A stretch of DNA of 64,000 nt from Cupriavidus taiwanensis (GCF_900250075.1 NZ_LT977070.1:1-64000); one strand, 5' to 3'. Counted from the first letter of the stretch, positions 52,549 through 61,242 are shown. Numbers and translations: made by a program. The notes: generated by a model not told the origin, from the sequence alone.

Positions 52549-53376
52549 TCAGCGCTTCATCGCCGGGCCGTCGTAGGTGCCGCCGTTGGCGTTTTTCGCC
52601 AGGAACATGGTCAGCGCGGTGATCACGTCCGAGCCATAGGCGGGTTCGGGAAAGCGCTGCTGGCGCAGGCAGTCGTACAGGCGGTGCTGCATGGTGCGGA
52701 CCTCGCCCTGCGACACCCGGTACGCCGGCCAGGTGGTGTAGGCCGCCTGCGCGCCCTTGTCGGTCAGCAGGTTGGGCAGGTCCTGCAGGCGGATGCGCTG
52801 GCCGTCGACCGCGTGGCAGGTGGCGCAGGCAAAGTCATAGGCGCCGCCGCGGTAGAAGAACATCTTCTCGCCCAGCGCATAGGTGCGCTTCTCTTCCGGA
52901 TGGCTGAGCTGCACGTTCATCTTCACGCCGCGCGACTCGCCGGTCAGGTAGGCCACCAGGCGCTCGATCTCGGACGGCTTGCCCGACGACGAGAACGGGG
53001 CTTTGGTGGCCTCTTCCTTGCTCAGCCCCTGCAGCGTCATGCGGCAATGGGCCAGCCGCTGCTCCAGGTCCATCACCTTGTTGGTGTCCTTGAAGTAGCG
53101 CGGCAGTTCGGCGTAGGCGCCCTTGGTCACGCCCGGGCCCTTGCCGAGATCGCATTGCTCGAGCGAGGCGTTCTTCGGGCCGGCAGGCTTCTTCCACAGC
53201 TCTTCGCCGGCGGCTTCCCACAACTCGGCGGGATTGCCTTCGGCCAGCATCTGGCGGTATTTGGCGATTTCGTCGGCGGTGCTGCCCTGCGCATGCACGG
53301 CGGCGGCGCCTGCAACCGCCGCGGTGGCGGCCGCGGCCAGCGCGGCGCGCCGGAGCTGGCTTCGGATGGTGTTCAT
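52549..53376 (-). CDS. soxA: cytochrome SoxA
   Basis: Catalytic subunit (275 residues) of SoxAX. Signal peptide (AALAAAATAAVAGAAAVHAQ). One CxxCH site, FACATCHAVD near residue 188, with the catalytic cysteine ligand in LYDCLRQQRFPEP near residue 240. The N-terminal domain has lost its heme motif, so this is the monoheme type of SoxA. The DsrE-like gene lies 78 nt upstream. Confidence 0.95.
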   Translation of the reverse strand: MNTIRSQLRRAALAAAATAAVAGAAAVHAQGSTADEIAKYRQMLAEGNPAELWEAAGEELWKKPAGPKNASLEQCDLGKGPGVTKGAYAELPRYFKDTNKVMDLEQRLAHCRMTLQGLSKEEATKAPFSSSGKPSEIERLVAYLTGESRGVKMNVQLSHPEEKRTYALGEKMFFYRGGAYDFACATCHAVDGQRIRLQDLPNLLTDKGAQAAYTTWPAYRVSQGEVRTMQHRLYDCLRQQRFPEPAYGSDVITALTMFLAKNANGGTYDGPAMKR

Positions 53377-53454
53377 GGGGCTTCTCCTCGCGGCCGCGCC
53401 CTCGTGGACGGGCCGTTCTTCTCTTGTCTTGCCTTCAGGCAGCGCCAGCCCGGC

Positions 53455-53919
53455 TCAGGGCTTGATATAGGCGTAGCCTTCCTCGGCCTGCAGCCGGGCG
53501 ATCTCGACCACGCCGGCCTGTACCACCTTGGCTTCCATCAACAGCTGCGATTCGGAAATCTTGCGCGCGGTCAGCGTATTGCGGCACACGCGGAACTCCA
53601 CGCCGTCGGCCGCGAGCGCGCCCACCGGGCTCTCGAAGCCGTTGCCGCGCGCGTCCTTGGCGCCTTCGACGAGAAAGTCGACGCCGTAGCCGAACGCGAC
53701 CACCACGATCCTGGTGCCGGGGGCGCCATTCAGGTGGTTGCGCAGGTTGCCCATCGCGCGCACCGCCTGGTCGATGCCTTCCGACAACTGGTACACCACC
53801 TTCACGCGCCCGCCCTTGCCCGCACCGGCCGCGGTCGACTGACCGGACTGGGCCGAAGCCCTGGCTGCCAGGCCGATGGCGGCCAGGGCCGCCGATGCTC
53901 GAATAAATGCTCGCCGCAT
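53455..53919 (-). CDS. exported DsrE/DsrF-like protein
   Basis: A 154-residue protein with a probable Sec or Tat-like signal (RRAFIRASAALAAIGLAARASA) and a DsrE fold (VKVVYQLSEGIDQAVRAMGNLRNHL; IVVVAFGYGVDFLVEG). A conserved cysteine sits in VEFRVCRNTL near residue 113. DsrE-type proteins carry sulfur on such a cysteine, and periplasmic versions are common in sox clusters. A role in sulfur trafficking or protection is inferred. It lies between soxZ and soxA. Confidence 0.82.
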   Translation of the reverse strand: MRRAFIRASAALAAIGLAARASAQSGQSTAAGAGKGGRVKVVYQLSEGIDQAVRAMGNLRNHLNGAPGTRIVVVAFGYGVDFLVEGAKDARGNGFESPVGALAADGVEFRVCRNTLTARKISESQLLMEAKVVQAGVVEIARLQAEEGYAYIKP

Positions 53920-54036
53920 AATGCTCCTTCCGGCCGGGTCCGTCCCGGCATTCCGCCCCGAACCTTAGCAGAGGACGGCGCGACGTGCCGGCGACAGGCC
54001 AGGCGCAGGCCGGACGCAGACCGGAACCGCGCGGCC

Positions 54037-54348
54037 TCAGGCGATGGTGGCCTCGTCGGTGCGCTTGTCGCCCTTGTTGTCGGTCCAGGTCACGGCGACC
54101 TTGTCGCCCTTGGCGCCGCCCTTGAACTTGAAGTTCAGGAACGGGTCCTTGGACACCGCCGGGCCGAACTGGGCGCGGAACACTTCCTTGCCCTTGCACT
54201 GGGCGGTCACGGTCTGGATATGCCAGGCCGGGACGACCTTGCCGGACGCATCCTTGCGCTGGCCGGTCTCCATGTCGTGCTTCATCAGAATCTTGACGTC
54301 GACCACGCCGCCGTTTTCGGTGGCGCGTACGCGCATCGGGTCTGCCAT
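54037..54348 (-). CDS. soxZ: sulfur carrier complex subunit SoxZ
   Basis: Small partner (103 residues) of SoxY. Family signs are DPMRVRATENGGVVDVKILMKH, the METGQRKDASGKVVPAWHI stretch near residue 26 and VTWTDNKGDKRTDEATI at the end. It has no signal peptide and is exported with SoxY. The start at 54348 follows a purine-rich AGGAGA site, 50 nt after the soxY stop. Confidence 0.96.
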   Translation of the reverse strand: MADPMRVRATENGGVVDVKILMKHDMETGQRKDASGKVVPAWHIQTVTAQCKGKEVFRAQFGPAVSKDPFLNFKFKGGAKGDKVAVTWTDNKGDKRTDEATIA

Positions 54349-54398
54349 GTGTTTCTCCTGTTGCAGTTTGGCGGGAATCTCGGTCCAGGGGCGCGGCG

Positions 54399-54854
54399 TC
54401 AGCCGCCGCAGCCGCCCAGCGTGACCTTGATTTCCTTCGATGCCACGTACCACTTGCCACCGGCCTTGACCGCGGCGTGCACCACCGAGGTCTGGCCCAT
54501 CTTCACGCGCGTGGAGACGAACGGCTCGGTGCCGGCCGGGATGATGAAGTCGGCGGCCAGGGTGTTGGGGTTCTTTTCCACCAGGATCGCGATCTGCTCG
54601 GTATCCGGCAGGGTGCTGGTCACGGCCACCGGCACCACGGCGCCGTTCTCGGCGATATCGGGGGCGGTGAAAGTGATGGCGGTGCTTTTCTCGGTGCCGC
54701 TGCCGCCGAGGGCCTTGATCACGTCGGCAACGCTCTTGCCGTCAAAGGCGTTCTTGTTCCACTCGGCCGCCTGCGCTTCGCTGATCAGGCCGGTGGCGGC
54801 CATCAGCGACAGCACAGCGGTGACCCGCAGCACTTCTCGTCGTTTGGAATTCAT
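54399..54854 (-). CDS. soxY: sulfur carrier protein SoxY
   Basis: Carrier (151 residues) that holds the sulfur intermediate on the cysteine of its C-terminal swinging arm, here VTLGGCGG ending the protein. A Tat-type signal (KRREVLRVTAVLSLMAATGL) exports the SoxYZ pair. The immunoglobulin-like body is typical (ITFTAPDIAENGAVVPVAV). The start at 54854 gives the correct signal; the upstream extension is not homologous. Confidence 0.96.
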   Translation of the reverse strand: MNSKRREVLRVTAVLSLMAATGLISEAQAAEWNKNAFDGKSVADVIKALGGSGTEKSTAITFTAPDIAENGAVVPVAVTSTLPDTEQIAILVEKNPNTLAADFIIPAGTEPFVSTRVKMGQTSVVHAAVKAGGKWYVASKEIKVTLGGCGG

Positions 54855-55010
54855 TGCTTGCTCTCCGGCTACTCCGTTCCAGTCGGTCGTGGACCGTTCC
54901 AGGGGTGTTGCATGCGGCCGGTACATGGCCGGCCGCTGGTTGTCCCAGGCCGCGCGGCAATCACTGCCCGGCCCGGTGCATCGGCGGACTGCCCGCTATG
55001 GCAGTCGGTC

Positions 55011-55337
55011 TTACTTGGCGGGGGCGCCTGCCAGCACCCACTCGACCACGGTCTTCAGGTCGGCGTCGCTGATGGCGGCGTTGGCCGGCATCGGCACCGG
55101 ACCCCACACGCCCGAGCCACCGCTCTTGACCTTCTTGCTCAGGGTCGCCAGGGCGTTCTTGTCGCCCTTGTACTTGGTCGCCACTTCCTTGTAGGACGGG
55201 CCGACCAGCTTCTTGTCGACCTGGTGGCAACCCATGCAGGCGTTCTTGTTGGCGATCTCCTGTGCCTTGGCGGCATCTACCGCGTGGGCCGATGCGGCGG
55301 CGCCGAGCATCAGCGCTGCGATGACAAACTGCTTCAT
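55011..55337 (-). CDS. small class I cytochrome c of the sox cluster
   Basis: A periplasmic monoheme cytochrome of 108 residues. Signal peptide (FVIAALMLGAAASAHA), heme site NACMGCHQVD near residue 34 and Met ligand in WGPVPMPAN near residue 80. It resembles the cytochrome c551/552 family and is strikingly like the C-terminal domain of SoxD encoded 117 nt upstream (shared KLVGPS, KYKG, KVK-GG-G-WG-VPMP). It probably accepts electrons from Sox enzymes and passes them to the terminal oxidase. Confidence 0.9.
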   Translation of the reverse strand: MKQFVIAALMLGAAASAHAVDAAKAQEIANKNACMGCHQVDKKLVGPSYKEVATKYKGDKNALATLSKKVKSGGSGVWGPVPMPANAAISDADLKTVVEWVLAGAPAK

Positions 55338-55454
55338 TGTTAAGCTCTCCAAGCTCTGTAAAGCCGTGGGGACGGCAAAGGCCGCGCGGCCGTGCTGCAA
55401 TGGCCCGGCGGCACACACTGGCCGCCGCCTGGGGGCACTGCGGCGGCCAGTCCG

Positions 55455-56501
55455 CTATTTTGCCTCAAGAATCCAGCCCACCATGGCCTGCACGTCCGAA
55501 TCCGGGATTTGCGGCTGCGGCGGCATCGGCACGGCGCCCCACGTGCCCTGCCCGCCCGCCTTGACCTTGCGCGCCAGTGCCGCATGCGCATCCTGCCCCT
55601 TGTACTTGCCTGCGATGTCGACGAACGACGGCCCTACCAGCTTGCGGTCGATCGCGTGGCAGGCCACGCATTGATACTGGCTGGCCAGGCGCGCGCCCGG
55701 CGCGGGCCCCGCCGCGGCCACGGCCGCGCCGCCTGGCCTGGCCGCGCCGGCCGCCGCGATACCGCGCACCGGGCCGAACGCGCGCTGCTGCTGCGCCAGG
55801 TCGCCATGGGCGTCGCGGGCATAGTCCGGCATCGACGAGGCGATCGTGACCTGGTCCGCGCAGCGCGACATGCAGGCGGTGTTGCGCGTATCCGGCCGGC
55901 CGTGCCCCGGCCACAGGCCGTGCTCGGTGGTCATGCCGGCACGGTTGGGCATGCGCCGCTGGACCTCGGCGATATTGGCGTCGGATAGTGCAAAGTCGGC
56001 CGGCACGATCTCGCCCAGGTGGAGCAGGTAGGCGGTGACCGCATAGACCTCGGTGACGCTCAGGCTCTTGGGCGCGTTCCACGGCATCGCGCGGTGGATG
56101 TAGTCCCACAGCGTGCTGACGGTGCTGACCTTCATCAGCGTGGTGCGGTACGGCTGGTTGCCGGTCATGCCGGCGACGCGCCCGCGCTGGATGTCCTCGG
56201 CGGTGGTGCCGCCGACCAGCGGCGTGAACACCTCGTTGGATTCGCCGAAGTCGCCGTGGCACGACGCGCACTTGCCGTCCCAGACCTTCTGCCCCTGCGT
56301 GACCGTGCCGCTGCCCTTGGGCAGGCCCTTGAAGTCCGGGCGCACGTCGATGTCCCACGCGGCCAGCTCCGCCGGCGTGGCGGTGCGGCCAAGTGCCGCG
56401 CGCGCTTCACTCATGCCGGCTGCCGCCGCGGATGGCGGCACGGCGCACCCGGCCGCCAGCAGCAGCGCCGCCGCGACCCTGAGCTCAGCCCACATGGACA
56501 T
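55455..56501 (-). CDS. soxD: diheme cytochrome SoxD
   Basis: Electron-accepting subunit (348 residues) of sulfane dehydrogenase SoxCD. Two CxxCH sites: GKCASCHGDF near residue 78 and YQCVACHAID near residue 277, joined by an Ala/Gly-rich linker. The N-terminus (LRVAAALLLAAGCAVPP) has a cysteine after AAG that could be lipidated, though the usual Leu at -3 is absent. It overlaps soxC by 17 nt. Confidence 0.94.
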   Translation of the reverse strand: MSMWAELRVAAALLLAAGCAVPPSAAAAGMSEARAALGRTATPAELAAWDIDVRPDFKGLPKGSGTVTQGQKVWDGKCASCHGDFGESNEVFTPLVGGTTAEDIQRGRVAGMTGNQPYRTTLMKVSTVSTLWDYIHRAMPWNAPKSLSVTEVYAVTAYLLHLGEIVPADFALSDANIAEVQRRMPNRAGMTTEHGLWPGHGRPDTRNTACMSRCADQVTIASSMPDYARDAHGDLAQQQRAFGPVRGIAAAGAARPGGAAVAAAGPAPGARLASQYQCVACHAIDRKLVGPSFVDIAGKYKGQDAHAALARKVKAGGQGTWGAVPMPPQPQIPDSDVQAMVGWILEAK

Positions 56502-57843
56502 TGGTCACCTCGCCGCCGGCCGCCACCTGCCAGCTCTGGATCGCGTTGTTGTGATAGATCGAGCGCGTGCCGCGCACCGCGCGCAACTGCCCCAGCTTCG
56601 GCTGCACGTAGCCGGTCTCGTCGATGGCGCGGCTTTGCAGGATGGCCGGGCCGCTGTCCCCTCCATCCCAGACCCAGTCCAGGTTGAAGCGCGTCAGGCA
56701 CTTGGACAGCACCGGCGCCTCCAGCCGCGCGGTGCGCCAGTTGCGCCCGCCGTCGGTCGAGACATCGACCCGCTTGATACGTCCGCGCCCGGACCACGCC
56801 AGGCCGCTGATGTTGTAGAAGCCCTTGCCGACCAGCTGCTGCCCGCCCGACGGCGTGGTGATGACCGACTTGCACTCCTGGATCGAGGTGTACTGGCGCA
56901 GCTTGCCGTCGGGCATCATGTCGACGTAGTGGATGGTCTCGTCCTTGGCGTTCCAGGGCTGGTCGCCCAGCTCCAGCCGGCGCAGCCACTTGACCCACGA
57001 CACACCCTGCACGCCCGGCACCACGAGGCGCAGCGGGTAGCCGTTCTCGGGGCGCAGCATCTCGCCGTTCATGCCCCACGCAACGATGATCTCGTCGGCC
57101 AGTTCCATCGGAATGGTGCGCGTCATCGACGAGCCGTCGCCGCCCTCGGCCAGCAGGTAGCGGCCGCGGCGCAGGTCGGCGCCGGCATCGTCCAGCAGCA
57201 CCCGCAGCGGCACCCCGGTGAACTCGCAGCACGACAGCATGCCGTGGGTGTACTGCACCGTCGGCACCGCCACGTTGCCCCACTCCATGCCGGTGTTGGC
57301 GCCGCATTCGATGAAATGCATGCGCGACACCGCCGGCAGGCGCATCAGGTCGTCCATGGTGTAGACCCGCGGCGTGCGCACCAGACCGTTGATCATCAGC
57401 CGGTGGCGCGCCGGGTCGATATCGTGCCAGCCCTGGTGGTGGCGCTCGAAGTGCAGGCCGTTGGGGGTGATGATGCCGAAGAATCCCTGCAGCGGCGCGA
57501 ACGCCACCGAAGCCGCCGACACCCGGGTCAGGCCGGGCGACTCCCGCCGGATCAGGTTTTTCTCATGGACCGAGGGCTGGCCGTAGGGTCGCGCCGCCAC
57601 CGGCTGCCCCAGGGACGTGGCCCAGGGCTGCGGCTGCAGGATAGCGGGATCGCCGTCCGCGGCCAGCGCGTGCCGGCCCGCCGCCGCCGTGGCAATGCCC
57701 GCGGCGGCACCCAGGAAGCTCTTGCGCAGGAAGTCGCGCCGCGGCGCGTCCAGGCCGTACCGGCCGATGTCCTGCTGCAGCGATGCGCTGACGAAGTGCT
57801 CGGGCGCGGGCACGATGCGCCCGGGCCGGTTCCGTTCCTGCAA
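56485..57843 (-). CDS. soxC: sulfane dehydrogenase molybdopterin subunit SoxC
   Basis: Molybdenum-cofactor subunit (452 residues) of SoxCD, which oxidises the SoxY-bound sulfane sulfur with release of six electrons. Tat signal RRDFLRKSFLGAAAGIATAAAG near residue 35; sulfite-oxidase fold with the Mo-ligand cysteine in MHFIECGANTGMEW near residue 180 and the dimerisation domain near the end (VDVSTDGGRNWRTARLE; YHNNAIQSWQ). First gene of the soxCD...B run, 116 nt after soxR. Confidence 0.95.
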   Translation of the reverse strand: MQERNRPGRIVPAPEHFVSASLQQDIGRYGLDAPRRDFLRKSFLGAAAGIATAAAGRHALAADGDPAILQPQPWATSLGQPVAARPYGQPSVHEKNLIRRESPGLTRVSAASVAFAPLQGFFGIITPNGLHFERHHQGWHDIDPARHRLMINGLVRTPRVYTMDDLMRLPAVSRMHFIECGANTGMEWGNVAVPTVQYTHGMLSCCEFTGVPLRVLLDDAGADLRRGRYLLAEGGDGSSMTRTIPMELADEIIVAWGMNGEMLRPENGYPLRLVVPGVQGVSWVKWLRRLELGDQPWNAKDETIHYVDMMPDGKLRQYTSIQECKSVITTPSGGQQLVGKGFYNISGLAWSGRGRIKRVDVSTDGGRNWRTARLEAPVLSKCLTRFNLDWVWDGGDSGPAILQSRAIDETGYVQPKLGQLRAVRGTRSIYHNNAIQSWQVAAGGEVTNVHVG

Positions 57844-57959
57844 TGCGGTCTCCTCCGGCGCGCTCGCCCCGGTCGGTCAGACCGGTCGGCGTGCCTGTTG
57901 TACAGGGCGCGGCAACGGGTGCGGCGCCTCCGTTTGCTGCCGGAAGAGTGGTGGCTCGG

Positions 57960-58343
57960 CTAGCCTGCCGTGCGCCGCCGGCGCGCCGGGGCTTGCGGCG
58001 CGGGCTGTGCCATGAAGCGGTCGACCACGCCGGACGGCAAGGCGTTGTCCTCCAGCCGGCTCGCCACCTGCACGCAGACCGTGCGGCACAGCTCGATCAC
58101 GCTTTCGTCCGCAATGGCGTAGAACACCAGGTTCGCCTCCTTGCGGCGCGACAGCACGCCCGAGCGGTACATCGCGTTGAGATGCCGCGACACGTTGGTC
58201 TGCGACGAACCCACCGTCTCGACCACTGTGCTGACCGGCTTCTCGCCATCGCACAAGGCATGCAGGATCTTCAGCCGCGTCGGCTCCGCCAGCAGGCTGA
58301 AGTAACCCGAAACCTTTTCGAACACGCGATCCAGCTCTTCCAT
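57960..58343 (-). CDS. soxR: ArsR-family repressor of the sox cluster, SoxR-like
   Basis: A regulator of 127 residues with the ArsR winged helix (LAEPTRLKILHALCDGEKPVS; VGSSQTNVSRHLNAMYRSGVLSRRKEANLVFYAI) and a cysteine pair in ELCRTVCVQV near residue 80 that could sense sulfane. Homologues repress sox operons until sulfur binds. The ATG at 58343 is chosen because the longer ORF (to 58394) would run through a perfect 8-bp inverted repeat that looks like its own operator. Confidence 0.85.
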   Translation of the reverse strand: MEELDRVFEKVSGYFSLLAEPTRLKILHALCDGEKPVSTVVETVGSSQTNVSRHLNAMYRSGVLSRRKEANLVFYAIADESVIELCRTVCVQVASRLEDNALPSGVVDRFMAQPAPQAPARRRRTAG

Positions 58344-58360
58344 GCCGTCCAATATATTCG

Positions 58361-58382
58361 TATATGCGTGAATGCGCATATA
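58361..58382 (-). promoter_or_regulatory. candidate SoxR operator
   Basis: Perfect inverted repeat TATATGCG/CGCATATA (58361-58368, 58375-58382) with a 6-bp spacer, 18-39 bp upstream of the soxR ATG. An AT-rich 8-6-8 palindrome is typical of ArsR-type sites. Confidence 0.65.
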
Positions 58383-58430
58383 GTGTTTACCCATTGATGC
58401 AGCACAACATGCTGCCCCGCGCGCGCCGGT

Positions 58431-59330
58431 TCAGCGGCGCGCGAGCGACCTGCCCGCCCACAGGCGCTGGCCAAACACGTTGAGCAGCAGCCCCGCCATT
58501 ACCACCGCGGCGCCGGTCCACTGGGTACCGGACAGGTCCTCACCCAGCAGCACGTGCGCCGACACCAGCCCGACCACCGGCACCAGCAGCGTCAACGGCG
58601 CCACCTGGCTGGCCGGATAGCGCGTCAGCAGCCGGCCCCACATGGTGTAGCCGAACACCGTCGCCGCGAACGCCAGGTACGCCACCGCAAACACCGCCAT
58701 GCCCGACACCTGCGTCACGCTTTGCACGATGCGCGCCGGCCCCTCGAACCACAGCGACAGCAGCGCGAACGGCACGATCGGCACCAGCGCACCCCAGATT
58801 ACCAGCCCGAGCAGGTCCACGGGGCCAATCTTCTTGCTGACGATATTGCCGCTGGCCCAGCAGAACGCCGCGCACAGCGTCAGCACGAAGCCGGCCGCGC
58901 TCATGCCGCCCATGCCGCCCGCACCACCCGCACCGGCGCCGATCAGCGCCAGCCCGCCAGCCGCCACCGCCATGCCGGCAAAGTTATGCCAACGCACCGG
59001 CTCGCCCAGCCACAGGGCGGCGATCGCCAGCGTGAAGAAGGCCTGCGACTGCAGCACCAGCGACGCCAGCCCGGCCGGCATGCCTACCGCCATGGCGTAG
59101 AACAGGAAGGCGAACTGGCCCAGGCTGATGGTGGCGCCGTAGGCCAGCAGCAGCCGCCACGGCACGCGCGGTCGCGGCACGAAGAAGATGGCCGGGAACG
59201 CCACCAGCAGGAAGCGCAGCGCCCCCAGCAGCATCGGCGGCACGCCCGCCAGCCCGACCTTGATCACGACAAAGTTGACGCCCCAGACGCAGACGATGGC
59301 GAGGGCGAGGAGACGGTCTCTGGCTTGCAT
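58431..59330 (-). CDS. EamA/DMT-family transporter
   Basis: A 299-residue inner-membrane protein with ten membrane segments in two EamA repeats (LALAIVCVWGVNFVVIKVGLAG near residue 8; FVLTLCAAFCWASGNIVSKKIG near residue 150). A Gly/Ala/Met-rich loop lies between the halves. DMT proteins export amino acids or other metabolites; the substrate is unknown. It interrupts the sox cluster between soxF and soxR. Confidence 0.88.
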   Translation of the reverse strand: MQARDRLLALAIVCVWGVNFVVIKVGLAGVPPMLLGALRFLLVAFPAIFFVPRPRVPWRLLLAYGATISLGQFAFLFYAMAVGMPAGLASLVLQSQAFFTLAIAALWLGEPVRWHNFAGMAVAAGGLALIGAGAGGAGGMGGMSAAGFVLTLCAAFCWASGNIVSKKIGPVDLLGLVIWGALVPIVPFALLSLWFEGPARIVQSVTQVSGMAVFAVAYLAFAATVFGYTMWGRLLTRYPASQVAPLTLLVPVVGLVSAHVLLGEDLSGTQWTGAAVVMAGLLLNVFGQRLWAGRSLARR

Positions 59331-59456
59331 GGGGAATGCCGTGCGCGGGCGCGCGAGTTCGATCGGGACGCCTAGCGTAGCAGCGCCGGCGCGCGCGGCA
59401 TTGCACGTTCTTGCGGTTTTGTGCGGGCAGCCGTGCCGCCCGCACCGCCGCCACCG

Positions 59457-60722
59457 TCAGGCCAGCATCTCCGCCCAGATGCCCCGCGCCCAGGCCAGCG
59501 CGTAATCGCCCTCCAGCACCGTCGGCGCCGGCGACAGCCCGCCCGAGCCCGGTACCGTGACCATGGTCTTCTGCGTCGCGTCGTAGCGATGCACGCTGGA
59601 CACATGCACCGCCTCGCGGTCGGAGGTGAAGCTGTAGCAGGTGTTGTTGTACAGCGGCTCCGGGTCCGGGGCGCGGCCCGACAGCAGCGCCACCAGCGCC
59701 GCCGCCGCGACCTTGCCGTGCTGGTTGGCCATATGGCCGGACTTGGGCATCAGCGGCGCGATCTGGATGGCGTCGCCGATCACATGGATATGGGCCGCGG
59801 CGCGCGACTCGAAGCTGAGGAAATCCACCTCGCACCACTTGCCATTGGCCGTGGCCAGCCCGGCCGACACCGCGATCGCGCCGGCCCGCTGCGGCGGCAG
59901 CACATTGAGCACGTCGGCGCGCACATCGTCCTGCACCTCGAACTTGAGCGTGCGCGTGGCGGGGTCGACATCGGCCACCTCGTGCTGCGGCCGGTATTCC
60001 ACCATGCCCGGGTATTGCGTGGCCCACACCTGGCGGAACAGCGCGGCCTTGGAGGTGATGTCGGCATTGGCGTCCACGATCAGCACCTTGCTGCGCGGCT
60101 TGTGCTGCCTGAAATAGTGCGCCACCTGGCAGGCGCGCTCGTACGGGCCCGGCGGGCAGCGGTACGGCGCCAGCGGCACGCTGATGGCATAGGTGCCGCC
60201 ATCGGGCATCGCCTCCAGCTGGCGGCGCAGCGCGACGGTCTCGGGGCCGGCCTTCCAGGCATGCAGGATCTGCTCGCCGCCGGGCCGCTTCAGCCCGGGC
60301 AGCGCCTCGCGCATCATCTCGACGCCGGGCGACAGCAGCAGGCGGTCATAGGGCAGCACGCTGCCGCCCGCGAGGCGCACGGTGCGCCTGGCCGGGTCGA
60401 TGGCGACCGCGGTGTCGCGCGCGAGCCGCACGCCGTGGCGGCGCACCAGTGCGTCGTACGGCAGCGTCAGGTCGCCGAGCTGGCGGCTGCCGCCCAGCAC
60501 CAGGTTCGACAGCGGGCACGAGACAAAGGCCGGATTCGGTTCGACCAGCGTCACCTCGATCGCCTGCCCACTCCATTCGCGCAGGTAGCGCGCCGCCGTG
60601 GCGCCGCCATAGCCCCCGCCAACCACCACCACCCTGGCACGGGCCGCGGCGCGTGCCGGCCGGATCCCGGCCGTACCCAGGACTGCGGCGCCCGCGGCGC
60701 CGAGGAAGCTTCGTCTGTGCAT
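59457..60722 (-). CDS. soxF: flavocytochrome c sulfide dehydrogenase flavoprotein, SoxF/FccB
   Basis: A 421-residue FAD protein that oxidises sulfide or polysulfide in the periplasm. Tat signal (HRRSFLGAAGAAVLG), FAD-binding RVVVVGGGYGGATAARYL near residue 30, redox-active cysteines in PAFVSCPLSNLVLGG near residue 66 and APYRCPPGPYERACQ near residue 185, and the FCSD C-terminal domain (YNNTCYSFTSDREAVHV). It lies 12 nt after its cytochrome partner gene. Confidence 0.93.
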   Translation of the reverse strand: MHRRSFLGAAGAAVLGTAGIRPARAAARARVVVVGGGYGGATAARYLREWSGQAIEVTLVEPNPAFVSCPLSNLVLGGSRQLGDLTLPYDALVRRHGVRLARDTAVAIDPARRTVRLAGGSVLPYDRLLLSPGVEMMREALPGLKRPGGEQILHAWKAGPETVALRRQLEAMPDGGTYAISVPLAPYRCPPGPYERACQVAHYFRQHKPRSKVLIVDANADITSKAALFRQVWATQYPGMVEYRPQHEVADVDPATRTLKFEVQDDVRADVLNVLPPQRAGAIAVSAGLATANGKWCEVDFLSFESRAAAHIHVIGDAIQIAPLMPKSGHMANQHGKVAAAALVALLSGRAPDPEPLYNNTCYSFTSDREAVHVSSVHRYDATQKTMVTVPGSGGLSPAPTVLEGDYALAWARGIWAEMLA

Positions 60723-60734
60723 GGCTCGCTCCTG

Positions 60735-61100
60735 TCAGCGCACGGCGGCAAACCACGCCGCGATCGCGGCGATCTGGTCGTCGCTATAACCCTTGGCGAT
60801 CTGGTGCATCACGGTGGCCGGGCGCGTGCCGGCCTTGAAGGCCTGCATCTGCGCGGCCAGCTCCGCCTGCGGGCGGCCGGCCAGCGGCGGAATCGTGCTG
60901 CCCGCCGGGGTCCGGCCGGCCGGGCCGTGACAGCTGGTGCAGGCGGCGGCCTGGCTGCGCGCGCGCAGCGCGGCATCGGCGGGCTGGGCGGGGGCACCGG
61001 CGGGCTCAGCCGACAGCGCCGGCTGGGCGCACAGCATCGCTGCGAGCAGCGCGAGTCGGCGCGGTATATGCCAGGCAGGCCGGGGGATCGTTGTTGTCAT
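60735..61100 (-). CDS. soxE: cytochrome c subunit paired with SoxF (SoxE/FccA-like)
   Basis: A 121-residue exported cytochrome: signal peptide (LALLAAMLCAQPALSA), heme site AACTSCHGPAG near residue 52, and a Met ligand in ATVMHQIAKGYSDDQIAAIA near residue 97. It is immediately upstream of soxF, so it is the probable heme subunit of flavocytochrome c. Only one heme site is present, so it is the monoheme form. The ATG at 61100 gives a proper signal peptide. Confidence 0.85.
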   Translation of the reverse strand: MTTTIPRPAWHIPRRLALLAAMLCAQPALSAEPAGAPAQPADAALRARSQAAACTSCHGPAGRTPAGSTIPPLAGRPQAELAAQMQAFKAGTRPATVMHQIAKGYSDDQIAAIAAWFAAVR

Positions 61101-61212
61101 GGTCTCGCTCCGTCTGGGGGCCGGCGCAGCGCTGTTGCAGTCAGCGCTGTCAGCCAGCGTGGCAACCGTAGCACATCGGCCGGGCCCGGTGTGCGTTGCA
61201 AACCGCAGAACG

Positions 61213-61242
61213 AAAAACGGCGCCCGCATATGCGGGCGCCGT
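61213..61242 (-). terminator. terminator of the BON lipoprotein gene
   Basis: Perfect 26-bp palindrome ACGGCGCCCGCA-TA-TGCGGGCGCCGT (61217-61242). The A-run at 61213-61217 provides the T-tract for minus-strand transcripts. Confidence 0.85.

Noticed and set aside
49428..61100. The sox cluster as a genomic island integrated at tRNA-Ala
   Set aside because: No integrase, no duplicated tRNA 3' end, and soxB lies on the 5' side of the tRNA. Composition matches the neighbours.
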